This document shows, in pieces, positions 26,685 through 34,488 of a stretch of 59,712 nt of DNA. Position 1 is the first letter of the stretch, and every line of letters begins with the position of its first letter. Origin of the DNA: Rhodospirillaceae bacterium (GTDB taxonomy: Bacteria; Pseudomonadota; Alphaproteobacteria; UBA8366); the NCBI GenBank assembly GCA_002715005.1, contig PAXN01000054.1, positions 1 to 59,712 of the forward strand. The letters run 5' to 3'. The translations under genes and the position numbers were made by a program. A model generated the notes under the pieces. The model had not been told where the DNA came from. It saw only the letters and a list, made by a program, of their open reading frames with translations, and searched no databases.

Positions 26685-29189
26685 TTAGAACTTTGCAACC
26701 ATACCTGATATCAGCTTCTGCCAGTTTTCAAGCGGCTGGTTAACTTTAAGCTTCTTACGGTCGAGCGTATGAAGCCTGTCAGCTAGCTTGGTTAGCAGCT
26801 CCTTTATGAACAACTTGTCTTCTTCTTTTAAGCTGTCGATTGCGTTTTGCTGCTGCTCGTTTAGCTGTGCAGGTAAATCGAGTACTAGTTTTAGCCCCCA
26901 CTTGTCTTCTATTGCAGGCGGCCAGCTAGCCAGTGGCGCTTGGTTGTTGGCAAGTTCTCTAAACTCCAAGCTTCCGTATTCGGTGAATACTTTATCTTTT
27001 ATTTGCTTTGCGCCAACTTTAATATCGAAAGCGGGGTAGCTAGTGCCGTTTGCTTGTAAGTTTTCAATACAAATAAGTAAATGCTCGTTTGTAGCGCCTA
27101 CCATGTTTTGTTTAAGGCTTAGCTTTTTAAAGTTAAGCGGTTTAGGTGCTGGGCTGGGCGTAAGCTTTCTTAGTGCAGTTGAAAGTTTTAATAGCTTTTC
27201 TGGCCATGGGGCAATGTCTATATTTGCGGTGGCATCTGTACGTTGCACGTCGCTTTGCTGAAGTTTAGTTTGTAGTTCCTCAACTATTCCTATAAGCAAT
27301 AGGTGATCTTCTGCTGATAGCTCTGCCAACGCTTTTTTGCCTGCATCAGTAAATGGGCTAAGTAGCGAAAAGTCGCATACTTTATTGCTGCCCGTTTTAA
27401 CAAATTTTGACAATGGGTAAACACGTTTGTTATCTGGCGCATGAAACTCAACGTCTAGTACACCTTTTCTGTCGTTTACAATTACAGAAAATGCATTCCA
27501 GTGTTTGTCGGCGTGCTCTACTTGAGTGAAACGAGCAGTTATGCGCTGCAGATCTTTTTGGTTTGCACCACCGGTTAAGGTTACGCCTTCACTTAGTACC
27601 AGATGTGGGAAGCGCTCCTCTATTTTGCTCTTAAATTCACTAAGAGCTTTGTTATCGGGTGACTCGCCTTTTAATTTTTGGTATTCAGTAAAATAAAACT
27701 CTAGCTCTTCTTGAAGCTGCTTTATTTGTAACTGTAATAGTTCCTGTTCACTCATAGCGTTTTCTAACTCTTTCCTTAATGCTGGCCCATTACCTTCTGA
27801 ATTTGACAACTTAGCCTCTAGCTTATTTATTAGGCCTGCGCTTGTATTTTTATGTTCTTCGAATTGTACATAAATACTTTCTAGCTCTTCTTGCAATTGG
27901 CTTATTTGCAATACTAAGAGCGCGTTCTCATCTTCTGCAGCCAACAATTTTTCTTTTAACGTATTAACAACCTCAGGGTCTGGCTGTTTTTCTTTCGTTG
28001 CAGCTTTTAATTGCGTATTCGTTTGCTCTGCGTTTTCTAACTGCTGTTGCACCTGCGTTAGTTTTGAAAAGGTTACTTCTAATTCTTCTTGAAGCTGTTG
28101 AATTTGAAGTTGTAACAGCGCGTTTTCATCTGCGTTAACTTTATTCTCTTTTATTAGAAATTGCGTTTCAGAATTAGCTTCGGCCAACTTGCGATTGATG
28201 TCGGTATACTTAACTTCTAAGTCGGCAATTGTAACTTTGCTGTTTTCAGCATCAGTAAAAACAGCCTCTAGTTCTTCTTGCAACTGCTGAATTTGAAGCA
28301 CTAGCAGTTCATTCTCGCTTTTTTGTTTATTGCTTTCAGCTACAAGTGCTTTGTTTTCCCCACTAGCCTGCGCTAGTTCAGAGTTAATATCGCGGTTTTG
28401 CTGTGTTAGTTCGGCAATAGCAGCTTGGTTTTTTTTAGCTTCAGTTTCCTTTGTTTCTAACTCGCCTTGAAGAACTTGAATTTTTTGCTTGTTTAACTTC
28501 ACTTCTTCGTGCTGTTCTTTAAGCGCTTTTTCAATGCCTTCTTTTTCGTTTTTAGCGGCGTTTAATAATAAATCTTTCTTCGCATTTTCATTCTTTGCAC
28601 TTATAAGGCTTTGATACTGCTGCAAACTGAAGTGAACAACCTTAGCCCACGACTCAGTATTATCATCTACGCTAAAACCTTCGAACTGCTGCAGTATTTC
28701 ATTTGAATCAATATTCCCCTTCAGCGCACAACGCACTGTTTGAGCTAGTGCTTGCTGCTCGTTTGACAACACAGAATTACTTAACAATTTGATAGAAAAT
28801 TGCTCGCCCAATAAGTACTGATGCTGCTGTAAAGCTTTGAAGTAACTGTTCCAGTTTTCTAAAGCGTTAGATAATTCAGCTTCTTTTACAGGCCTACTAG
28901 CAAATAGCGCAACCACATAAGCTTCTGGCGAAACAAGCAATGCTGTAATCGATTGTGCCTTGCTTATATCTTCACCTGTCTGCTTTATCGCTATATTTAG
29001 GTTTGGCGCGGCTGCATTAACAACGCTTTTTATAAAACCAGCAGCATTGCTTTGCGATTCCTGTTCTTCAGACCAATTTAGGCTTAAAGCGAGCGCCCCT
29101 TGTTGAATTTGGTGTTCTTTTTCTTCACCCTGAATACCTGCATAAGTGAACAAGCTTTCATTAGGTGCAATGACTAACGTTTGACCCAC
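26685..29189 (-). CDS. Long coiled-coil protein with LQIxQLQEELE repeats and a conserved C-terminal domain pair
   Basis: An 834-residue protein. The first 190 residues are globular. A long coiled coil (about 200-520) contains four copies of the motif LLxLQIxQLQEELE, each followed by an aromatic residue and about 50 residues apart. The C-terminal 300 residues form two related beta/alpha units: VEFHAPDNKRVYPLSKFV...LSAEDHLLLIGIVEELQ and SLEFRELANNQAPLASW...LKEEDKLFIKELLTKL. The first unit closely resembles a segment in the next gene (29239-30783). There is no signal peptide. The same LQxxQxQEELE motif occurs, to my recollection, in other bacterial glycan-cluster proteins, but its function is not established. 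A cytoplasmic organiser of the synthesis complex is the best guess. Confidence 0.7.
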   Translation of the reverse strand: MGQTLVIAPNESLFTYAGIQGEEKEHQIQQGALALSLNWSEEQESQSNAAGFIKSVVNAAAPNLNIAIKQTGEDISKAQSITALLVSPEAYVVALFASRPVKEAELSNALENWNSYFKALQQHQYLLGEQFSIKLLSNSVLSNEQQALAQTVRCALKGNIDSNEILQQFEGFSVDDNTESWAKVVHFSLQQYQSLISAKNENAKKDLLLNAAKNEKEGIEKALKEQHEEVKLNKQKIQVLQGELETKETEAKKNQAAIAELTQQNRDINSELAQASGENKALVAESNKQKSENELLVLQIQQLQEELEAVFTDAENSKVTIADLEVKYTDINRKLAEANSETQFLIKENKVNADENALLQLQIQQLQEELEVTFSKLTQVQQQLENAEQTNTQLKAATKEKQPDPEVVNTLKEKLLAAEDENALLVLQISQLQEELESIYVQFEEHKNTSAGLINKLEAKLSNSEGNGPALRKELENAMSEQELLQLQIKQLQEELEFYFTEYQKLKGESPDNKALSEFKSKIEERFPHLVLSEGVTLTGGANQKDLQRITARFTQVEHADKHWNAFSVIVNDRKGVLDVEFHAPDNKRVYPLSKFVKTGSNKVCDFSLLSPFTDAGKKALAELSAEDHLLLIGIVEELQTKLQQSDVQRTDATANIDIAPWPEKLLKLSTALRKLTPSPAPKPLNFKKLSLKQNMVGATNEHLLICIENLQANGTSYPAFDIKVGAKQIKDKVFTEYGSLEFRELANNQAPLASWPPAIEDKWGLKLVLDLPAQLNEQQQNAIDSLKEEDKLFIKELLTKLADRLHTLDRKKLKVNQPLENWQKLISGMVAKF

Positions 29190-29238
29190 TTAAAATTCCT
29201 TAATTGTGCTGCTCAAAGATGAACTTACTGTTTTGCTA

Positions 29239-30783
29239 TTAGCCATTTTCATTAATAAAGCTCTTTATTGCAAAGTACCAGCGTTCTAGCGAATATTGAG
29301 GGGTTTTACCCTTACAATCAGTTTTGTGTATTTTTTCTGCGATTGCTTGAGTTAACTCTACCGTACGTAACTTTAATGCTGGGTTGTCAACATTAACTGA
29401 TAATACGTTATTTACTTTACTGTCTGCTGACAAAAGCACATTAAAAAATGTAGGTTTTGCAGCCCCCTCAATGTTAGCCTCGCCACTGAGCGCCAACTTG
29501 TTATTAGGTGCATTGTTGGCGTCAGTTTTAGTTATTAAAGCTAGTTTCTTAACCGCTATTTTTATACTGGCACTACTAGTGTCACTATTGCTTACTTCTT
29601 TTGTTTTTACTTCTGATAACCTGGCAATAAGCGTTTCAATTGTTTGGCACCACATTTCTAAGCCACCAATAGTGCTTTCTATTACGTTATTTTCAAACAA
29701 AGCCTGTTGTTTCGATAACGCTATGTGCAGCTGCATTAGTATAGTTATCAAATCAGATTGGTCGGTGGTTGAAAGCTTGTAGAACGCACTATTTTCAGCG
29801 TTTTCGGGCATTACTAGCATGTAGTCGGTAACGCCGTTATTACCACTTGTTACAAACTGACGTAGAGGGAAGTAGCGATGAGGCAATGGCGCATAGAATT
29901 CTACTTCCGCTCTTTCACCACGCTTATTAACAATGATAGGAAACGGTTTGCTCTCGCCCGATGTAAGTACAATTCCGCTTACGTTCATAACTAAGCGGCT
30001 TACGTTTTCTTTAACAAACCCTCCGCTTATAGTGACTTGGCAGTTTGAAGTGTCGACACTGTCTCTAGCCGTAAAGGATTTAACTTCGGAGATTGGAAAC
30101 GATGTATTAGTTTTATGATCTGGAGCAAGTTTTTGCAGAACATTTGTTTCTTCGCTTACTGCTTCATCCGAAAACACGCTTTGCTTTTCTTGCTCTTTAG
30201 ACCAGTGCTTTTTTTTGTGTTCTAGCTCATTAACAATGTCAAAGAAGGGTTTGGTAGCCGCCTGTTCCACAATGTTTAAACTATTTTCAAACTCGCCACT
30301 TTCTACCATTTGATTAAACGACAATGGCCCTGTTAAACGCCAGACATCATTACTATTGCGCTCTTTCAAGTTTTTTAAAATGCGATTCCAAATCCATTCT
30401 AGTGCGGGATGACCAGCCCGACACCCTATTGCGCCGTTCATAATACCGCCATGCCACTTTCTAACTAAAAGTAGTAAGTCGCTAGACAGCAAAGGTTGTA
30501 TAGGCGCCTTACATCTAATACCGCAATCAACATAAAACCCACCCATTTTTAAACAATAAGCTACACGAAATATGTCAGACTGCATGGCAGGAAGTGCCGC
30601 TAACTTGAACAAGCTTTCTACTTCACTGTTGTAATGCTGACCAATAAAGGCGCAGGCTTCTTCATACCCAAACAGCTTGTGTTCCATTGAAGGGTTGTAG
30701 TTCTTCCATGTTTCTACTAATTCTGCAATATCGTTTGGTAACTCTGGCGTATTCCAGTACTGAACAATAGTATTAGGTGTCAT
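29239..30783 (-). CDS. GT32-like glycosyltransferase fused to an uncharacterised C-terminal domain
   Basis: The first 180 residues of the 514-residue product match the GT32/'Gly_transf_sug' fold: IVQYWNTPELPNDI, then SDIFRVAYCLKMGGFYVDCG (about 69-88), then GAIGCRAGHPALEWIWNRI and TGPLSFNQM. The metal-binding DxD of the family reads DCG here, so the second aspartate is missing. The C-terminal 300 residues contain AEVEFYAPLPHRYFPLRQFV...STTDQSDLITILMQL, which is homologous to the C-terminal units of the neighbouring coiled-coil protein. The reading frame overlaps the upstream wcbI-like gene by 11 bases. Sugar transfer is likely but the altered motif leaves room for loss of activity. Confidence 0.75.
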   Translation of the reverse strand: MTPNTIVQYWNTPELPNDIAELVETWKNYNPSMEHKLFGYEEACAFIGQHYNSEVESLFKLAALPAMQSDIFRVAYCLKMGGFYVDCGIRCKAPIQPLLSSDLLLLVRKWHGGIMNGAIGCRAGHPALEWIWNRILKNLKERNSNDVWRLTGPLSFNQMVESGEFENSLNIVEQAATKPFFDIVNELEHKKKHWSKEQEKQSVFSDEAVSEETNVLQKLAPDHKTNTSFPISEVKSFTARDSVDTSNCQVTISGGFVKENVSRLVMNVSGIVLTSGESKPFPIIVNKRGERAEVEFYAPLPHRYFPLRQFVTSGNNGVTDYMLVMPENAENSAFYKLSTTDQSDLITILMQLHIALSKQQALFENNVIESTIGGLEMWCQTIETLIARLSEVKTKEVSNSDTSSASIKIAVKKLALITKTDANNAPNNKLALSGEANIEGAAKPTFFNVLLSADSKVNNVLSVNVDNPALKLRTVELTQAIAEKIHKTDCKGKTPQYSLERWYFAIKSFINENG

Positions 30784-31642
30784 ACTTCGATCTTAAAAAT
30801 GCTGCATTTTGTTCGTAGATAGCGTAAAACTGAGATACTAACTCTTCGTTGGTGAACATTGCAGTTCCACCTAGCTCCACATTGGGCCCGTCTATTGATA
30901 GTACGTTTGTTCCTTTTGATTCCTTTCTACTAACTTCAACACATTGAATGCCAGGGGGAACAAGAGGAATAAGCTGGTTTAACGGCTCTAACTGTGAGTT
31001 TATAGCGATATCACTTCCTCTTTCACCCACGATTCGCTCACAGATTCGTTTTGCGTACTCGATCAACAATACCGATGCAGGATGATTGAAAGTGAAGAAA
31101 GTTCTCGATTGCTTGCGGGTAGACTCTATAAAATCTGCAATTTTTACATCTACTACTGCATCTCTTGCTTTCAATTCGTCAAGCGACTTTTGATCTTCTT
31201 TACCATATTCTTGTTTATTGTAGAACGGGTCTGACAACCAGTTCGCAACCTGCTGCTGACTGATCCCTAACAGCCATCCATCAAGAATAGTTTTATTATG
31301 ATATTCGCCAAGAGGCCCCCTAAGTGTGGTTACTTCAGGGTGGCGAATGTACATCAAATCGGGGGTAAAGCCGCTAAAATAAAGGTTCAAAATAGTATGC
31401 GTTTTATCGCCATACAAGCGCTTTATTTCGCTGGTTCGAATAAACTTACATGGGTAAGCATCTGAAATCATTTGCGTAACAATAACATCTGCATCGTTGA
31501 GCGCGTCGCGATATTCTGCCTCATCGCTATCTTTCAATAAATGAACAATTGGCGTAGCTGTTACGCTTATGGTTGGTACAAGCTTTTCGATATAGTTAGC
31601 AAGGGGCCTAGCCTGGCAATTGCCAATAACAACTAATTTCAT
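30773..31642 (-). CDS. WcbI-like polysaccharide biosynthesis protein
   Basis: The 289-residue protein begins KLVVIGNCQARPLANYIEKL, and has DVIVTQMISDAYPCKFIR, then HTILNLYFSGFTPDLMYI and FFTFNHPASVLL further on. This is the pattern of WcbI, a capsule-synthesis protein of Burkholderia whose structure resembles an SGNH-like fold and which has been linked to CoA binding or acetylation. It is the first gene of the ten-gene minus-strand operon, with AAGGTGA as the ribosome site and a GGCGGTAG octamer just upstream. I expect it to modify the glycan, perhaps by acetylation. The family name is fairly sure; the reaction is not. Confidence 0.8.
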   Translation of the reverse strand: MKLVVIGNCQARPLANYIEKLVPTISVTATPIVHLLKDSDEAEYRDALNDADVIVTQMISDAYPCKFIRTSEIKRLYGDKTHTILNLYFSGFTPDLMYIRHPEVTTLRGPLGEYHNKTILDGWLLGISQQQVANWLSDPFYNKQEYGKEDQKSLDELKARDAVVDVKIADFIESTRKQSRTFFTFNHPASVLLIEYAKRICERIVGERGSDIAINSQLEPLNQLIPLVPPGIQCVEVSRKESKGTNVLSIDGPNVELGGTAMFTNEELVSQFYAIYEQNAAFLRSKYDT

Positions 31643-31657
31643 GCCACTGTCACCTTA

Positions 31658-31665
31658 CTACCGCC
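31658..31665 (-). promoter_or_regulatory. Possible ops element (RfaH recruitment site)
   Basis: The minus strand reads GGCGGTAG 16 bases before the first codon of the long glycan operon and about 45 bases after a possible transcription start. This octamer is the core of the ops element that recruits RfaH to long polysaccharide operons. The T expected at position 11 is A here. The sequence lies in a short direct repeat (GTAGTAAGG twice), so a chance match is possible. Confidence 0.35.
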
Positions 31666-31713
31666 TTACTACACACACACGACTTCGTACGTTGAAAAAA
31701 TTTGATTGATAAC

Positions 31714-31741
31714 ACTATATAGACCGTTCTAACTTTGTAAC
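31714..31741 (-). promoter_or_regulatory. Candidate sigma-70 promoter of the ten-gene glycan operon
   Basis: On the minus strand, GTTACA (31741-31736) and TATAGT (31719-31714) are separated by 16 bases and lie about 75 bases upstream of the WcbI-like start. They match four and five of six consensus positions. This is a by-eye prediction. Confidence 0.35.
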
Positions 31742-31756
31742 CTTGTACCATACCAA

Positions 31757-32236
31757 TTAGTTAAGCGGTAAATCATCCATTTTCGTATTTTTTTCTAACG
31801 GCTTTCCAATATCTTTTGATGAAATATCATCTTGTGCGGCGATATTTCCAGGCATGGTCATCTGTGGGTCTGGCGCAACCGCAGGAAACTCTTCGTCTAA
31901 TTGTAAAGTTTCAGATTCAGGAGACATATAAGACAAGTCACCTTCAGGTGCTTCAGAAAATTGCATCTCTCGTTCTATTTCAGCAAGGAGTTCAGGATCG
32001 GTTTGTAGACCTAGTTTAGCGGCATCAGAATTATTTCTTTCAAGATACAAATCATCGGTATTTGAATCTTGCGGTAGAGGTATGCTTTCGCTCTGGGTAT
32101 TTTCACTAAAGGAAACTGGGGAAGTATTACTGTTTTCTAGCGACTGGTCCGCACTGTCATTCGGAAATAAATCGAAAAACAAGACGAAAAAAACTACAAT
32201 CACAACAAAACCTGTTATAACGCTTATTGTTTTCAT
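31757..32236 (-). CDS. Small membrane-anchored acidic protein, unknown function
   Basis: I choose the ATG at 32236, because AAGGAA lies at good spacing and the preceding twelve codons add only a polar stretch. The 159-residue product begins with a strong hydrophobic anchor (MKTISVITGFVVIVVFFVLFF). The rest is acidic, rich in D, E, S, P and N and probably disordered. It shares the MKxIS-x-ITG-x-VVI-x-V start with the 46052-46780 protein and an internal acidic segment with the 5330-5869 protein, so the three look like a family. It is divergent from the glycosidase-like gene at 32340 and upstream of the glycan operon. The function is unknown. Confidence 0.6.
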   Translation of the reverse strand: MKTISVITGFVVIVVFFVLFFDLFPNDSADQSLENSNTSPVSFSENTQSESIPLPQDSNTDDLYLERNNSDAAKLGLQTDPELLAEIEREMQFSEAPEGDLSYMSPESETLQLDEEFPAVAPDPQMTMPGNIAAQDDISSKDIGKPLEKNTKMDDLPLN

Positions 32237-32339
32237 CGCTAATTCCTTTTTGGCCAAGCTAAAATCAATCAATTGATGCTTTGCATTCTACCACTAAATA
32301 ACAGGTATAACACCTTGAGTTTACTTAAGCAGAGGCGAT
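32237..32339. promoter_or_regulatory. Divergent intergenic region
   Basis: A 103-base AT-rich gap between the small anchored protein (minus) and the glycosidase-like gene (plus) must hold both promoters. I see no distinct operator. Confidence 0.4.
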
Positions 32340-33518
32340 ATGAAAAAAACATTTATTTTTCTCTATAAAACTTTTATTTACCGCCAACTGCTTGGCTACA
32401 GCGCCCTCTTAATGTGCTCATTTACTGTTCAATCACAAGAGAACAATGTACTTCCTTTAGTAAACCACCCCGCGAAAGGAGTTAACTTTTTCTATTTGAA
32501 CGGCAGAGATCAAGAAGACTTCGTGCAAGTGGCTGAGAAACTCTTTTTCGGGGACAACGCTTGTAAAGGCATTAGAGCTGATATTTCAGAACGTTTTGAG
32601 AACTCTTTGAAGGAAATTAAAAGCGCAGGGTTTGACTGGGTTCGATTACTCGTAAGCAAAGATTTTTACAACATTTACGCCCCCCGGTGTGGTTTTAGTA
32701 TGGACGAAATTTATCCTGTATTAGCCGACAAACACCTATCTGTACTTGCTCAGCTTGTTGGAAAAGTGGCAGAGCATGGCCTTAAAATTGAGCTTGTACT
32801 GTCTGGAACGAGGTGGTTCGCAGACCCTAGAAATGATGTAAGGTTTTTTGAATCGATTTTGCTTGGCATACCGCTTGAGCATGTAAACATGATAATATTG
32901 GGTGGAGATGTTCAACCGTCTAACGCCCAGTACCAAGCTGACTGGCTTCTTCAGGTTTTACCCCATTTTTTAAATCACAAATACAGTAGTTTAGCTTCTC
33001 AGAACTATTTATTTGACACGGTAACTTATCGCAACAAAGATCAAGCATTGGCCTATGTTAAATGGGTAAAAAAACACTTCCCACAACTTAGCTATTTACC
33101 AGTTAATCTATACAACCGTACTCTTCCGCCTTCCAGTAGTTGGCGTGATTACTCGACTGCGCTCAAAGAGTTTATAGCTATATACAAGCAAGCAAACCTT
33201 CCTTTATGGATAGATGAGTATGGTTTTAGGTTAAGCAACGAATCGGAAAGCGTTCAGTATACGGAAGCCGATAGAGTTGCTTATTTGAAAGGCTTTTATC
33301 ATGCATTGTCGTGCGAGAACCCTATAACAGCTGCATATTTTATATGGACTGCAGGCAATGATCGTCACGTTTCATTCCCTGACAAAGATACTGATAGAAC
33401 GCCTTTCGGTCTGTTTAGCGGCTATGAAAATAACAAACCAATCACCACACCGGCATGGGATGAAGTAGCGTTATTCAACACTACCTCATCGTACTGCGAG
33501 CAATTAATTAAAGATTAG
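32340..33518 (+). CDS. Exported TIM-barrel glycosidase-like protein
   Basis: The 392-residue protein has a hydrophobic N-terminal stretch ending near residue 32 (LLGYSALLMCSFTVQSQ), consistent with a signal peptide. The body resembles a clan GH-A (beta/alpha)8 hydrolase: KGVNFFYL at the first strand, IKSAGFDWVRLLV in the second, and LPLWIDEYGFR (about residues 290-300) in the position of the nucleophile glutamate on strand 7. The acid/base position that usually reads NE on strand 4 reads IILGGDVQPSN here, so activity or the catalytic set-up is uncertain. An exported glycanase for the cluster's own polymer is plausible. The gene stands alone, divergent from its upstream neighbour and convergent (12-base gap) with the acyltransferase gene. 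Confidence 0.65.
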   Translation: MKKTFIFLYKTFIYRQLLGYSALLMCSFTVQSQENNVLPLVNHPAKGVNFFYLNGRDQEDFVQVAEKLFFGDNACKGIRADISERFENSLKEIKSAGFDWVRLLVSKDFYNIYAPRCGFSMDEIYPVLADKHLSVLAQLVGKVAEHGLKIELVLSGTRWFADPRNDVRFFESILLGIPLEHVNMIILGGDVQPSNAQYQADWLLQVLPHFLNHKYSSLASQNYLFDTVTYRNKDQALAYVKWVKKHFPQLSYLPVNLYNRTLPPSSSWRDYSTALKEFIAIYKQANLPLWIDEYGFRLSNESESVQYTEADRVAYLKGFYHALSCENPITAAYFIWTAGNDRHVSFPDKDTDRTPFGLFSGYENNKPITTPAWDEVALFNTTSSYCEQLIKD

Positions 33519-33530
33519 ATAAAAAGTATT

Positions 33531-34310
33531 TTATTTAATGTATGGGGCTAATACAGATTCGTCTACCACCTTAGGGTTATACGGCTTTGCATTACCTCTT
33601 TCTACTGCATTTTCGACCATTTCGACAAATTCTTCGATGGGTATATCGGCAGATGCAGACAGAATACTCTGAACCTCGTAGTTCCACCACTTCAGTTGAA
33701 CAAGCCTATCAATTGCATTTTGAGGGAAACGAAAACGAATTATCTTAGCAGGAACGCCCCCTACGATAGCGTAAGGAGGGACATCTTTCGTTACTAAAGC
33801 TTTTGACGCCAATATTGCACCGTCGCCAATGGAAACTCCGCGGGCAATTGTTACATCTTCTCCAATCCAAACGTCGTTGCCAATGGTCGCACTAAGGGTA
33901 TTTTTAGTCTCTTGATTATTTACTTGGAAGTTTTCTATTTCGGGATGGTCTTTAAAAAACTGTGCGTTGGTAATAGCCTGGCGGTCGTAAGTAATATTGG
34001 CCGTTGTAAACCGACTTATGGGGTGGTCTATCCCCATCACAGATACTCTAGCTCCTATAGAACAATACCGGCCGATGACGGTGTTTATTGGAAAAACACT
34101 TCGCGTAAATGAAAACGAGCCCATAGAAAATAAAAAACTACCATTGATGTAGTTACTATAAGGCTCAATACGGCCGTTAGAGGGAAATACGAGCTGGTCA
34201 GTTGGTCGAAATCGTCCTTGTACTTTGCAGTTGCCAAATGGTGTGAAGTAAACGCGATGCTCATTCAAATAGGCCAGTAATTCGTCGCTTACTGTAATTC
34301 TATGGATCAC
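33531..34310 (-). CDS. Hexapeptide-repeat acyltransferase (CatB/XAT type)
   Basis: A 259-residue left-handed beta-helix acyltransferase. Hexapeptide repeats are visible in INTVIGRYCSIGARVSVMG and in ATIGNDVWIGEDVTIARGVSIGDGAILASKALV. MGIDHPISRF carries the likely catalytic histidine, and YAIVGGVPAKIIRFRF is the typical end of the domain. Members acetylate sugars or antibiotics using acetyl-CoA; here, sugar O- or N-acylation of the glycan is likely. The start is GTG at 34310 with AAGGAAAC upstream. The N-terminal 75 residues are an extra domain not found in the shortest members. Confidence 0.85.
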   Translation of the reverse strand: MIHRITVSDELLAYLNEHRVYFTPFGNCKVQGRFRPTDQLVFPSNGRIEPYSNYINGSFLFSMGSFSFTRSVFPINTVIGRYCSIGARVSVMGIDHPISRFTTANITYDRQAITNAQFFKDHPEIENFQVNNQETKNTLSATIGNDVWIGEDVTIARGVSIGDGAILASKALVTKDVPPYAIVGGVPAKIIRFRFPQNAIDRLVQLKWWNYEVQSILSASADIPIEEFVEMVENAVERGNAKPYNPKVVDESVLAPYIK

Positions 34311-34417
34311 TTCTGTTTCCTTTTTTGCTTTGTTCTTATGGGATTTAAAGCTGAGTGTCTAACTGAATACTAATGAAAAATATGCATATAAGATAGGATT
34401 TAAGTACACAAAAATGC

Positions 34418-34449
34418 AAAAGCCACTTCCTTATAAAGAAGTGGCTTTT
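34418..34449. terminator. Strong hairpin terminator after the 34489 gene
   Basis: A perfect 12-bp stem (34418-34429 with 34438-34449) with an 8-base loop. On the minus strand it is followed by TTTTGCATTTTTGTG, so it can end the 34489-39090 transcript. The stem shares AAAAGCCACTT with the terminator at 50103-50127. Confidence 0.8.
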
Positions 34450-34488
34450 GTGTTTACCTGTAAAGTGTTGGAGTAAATTTTCTACGTA

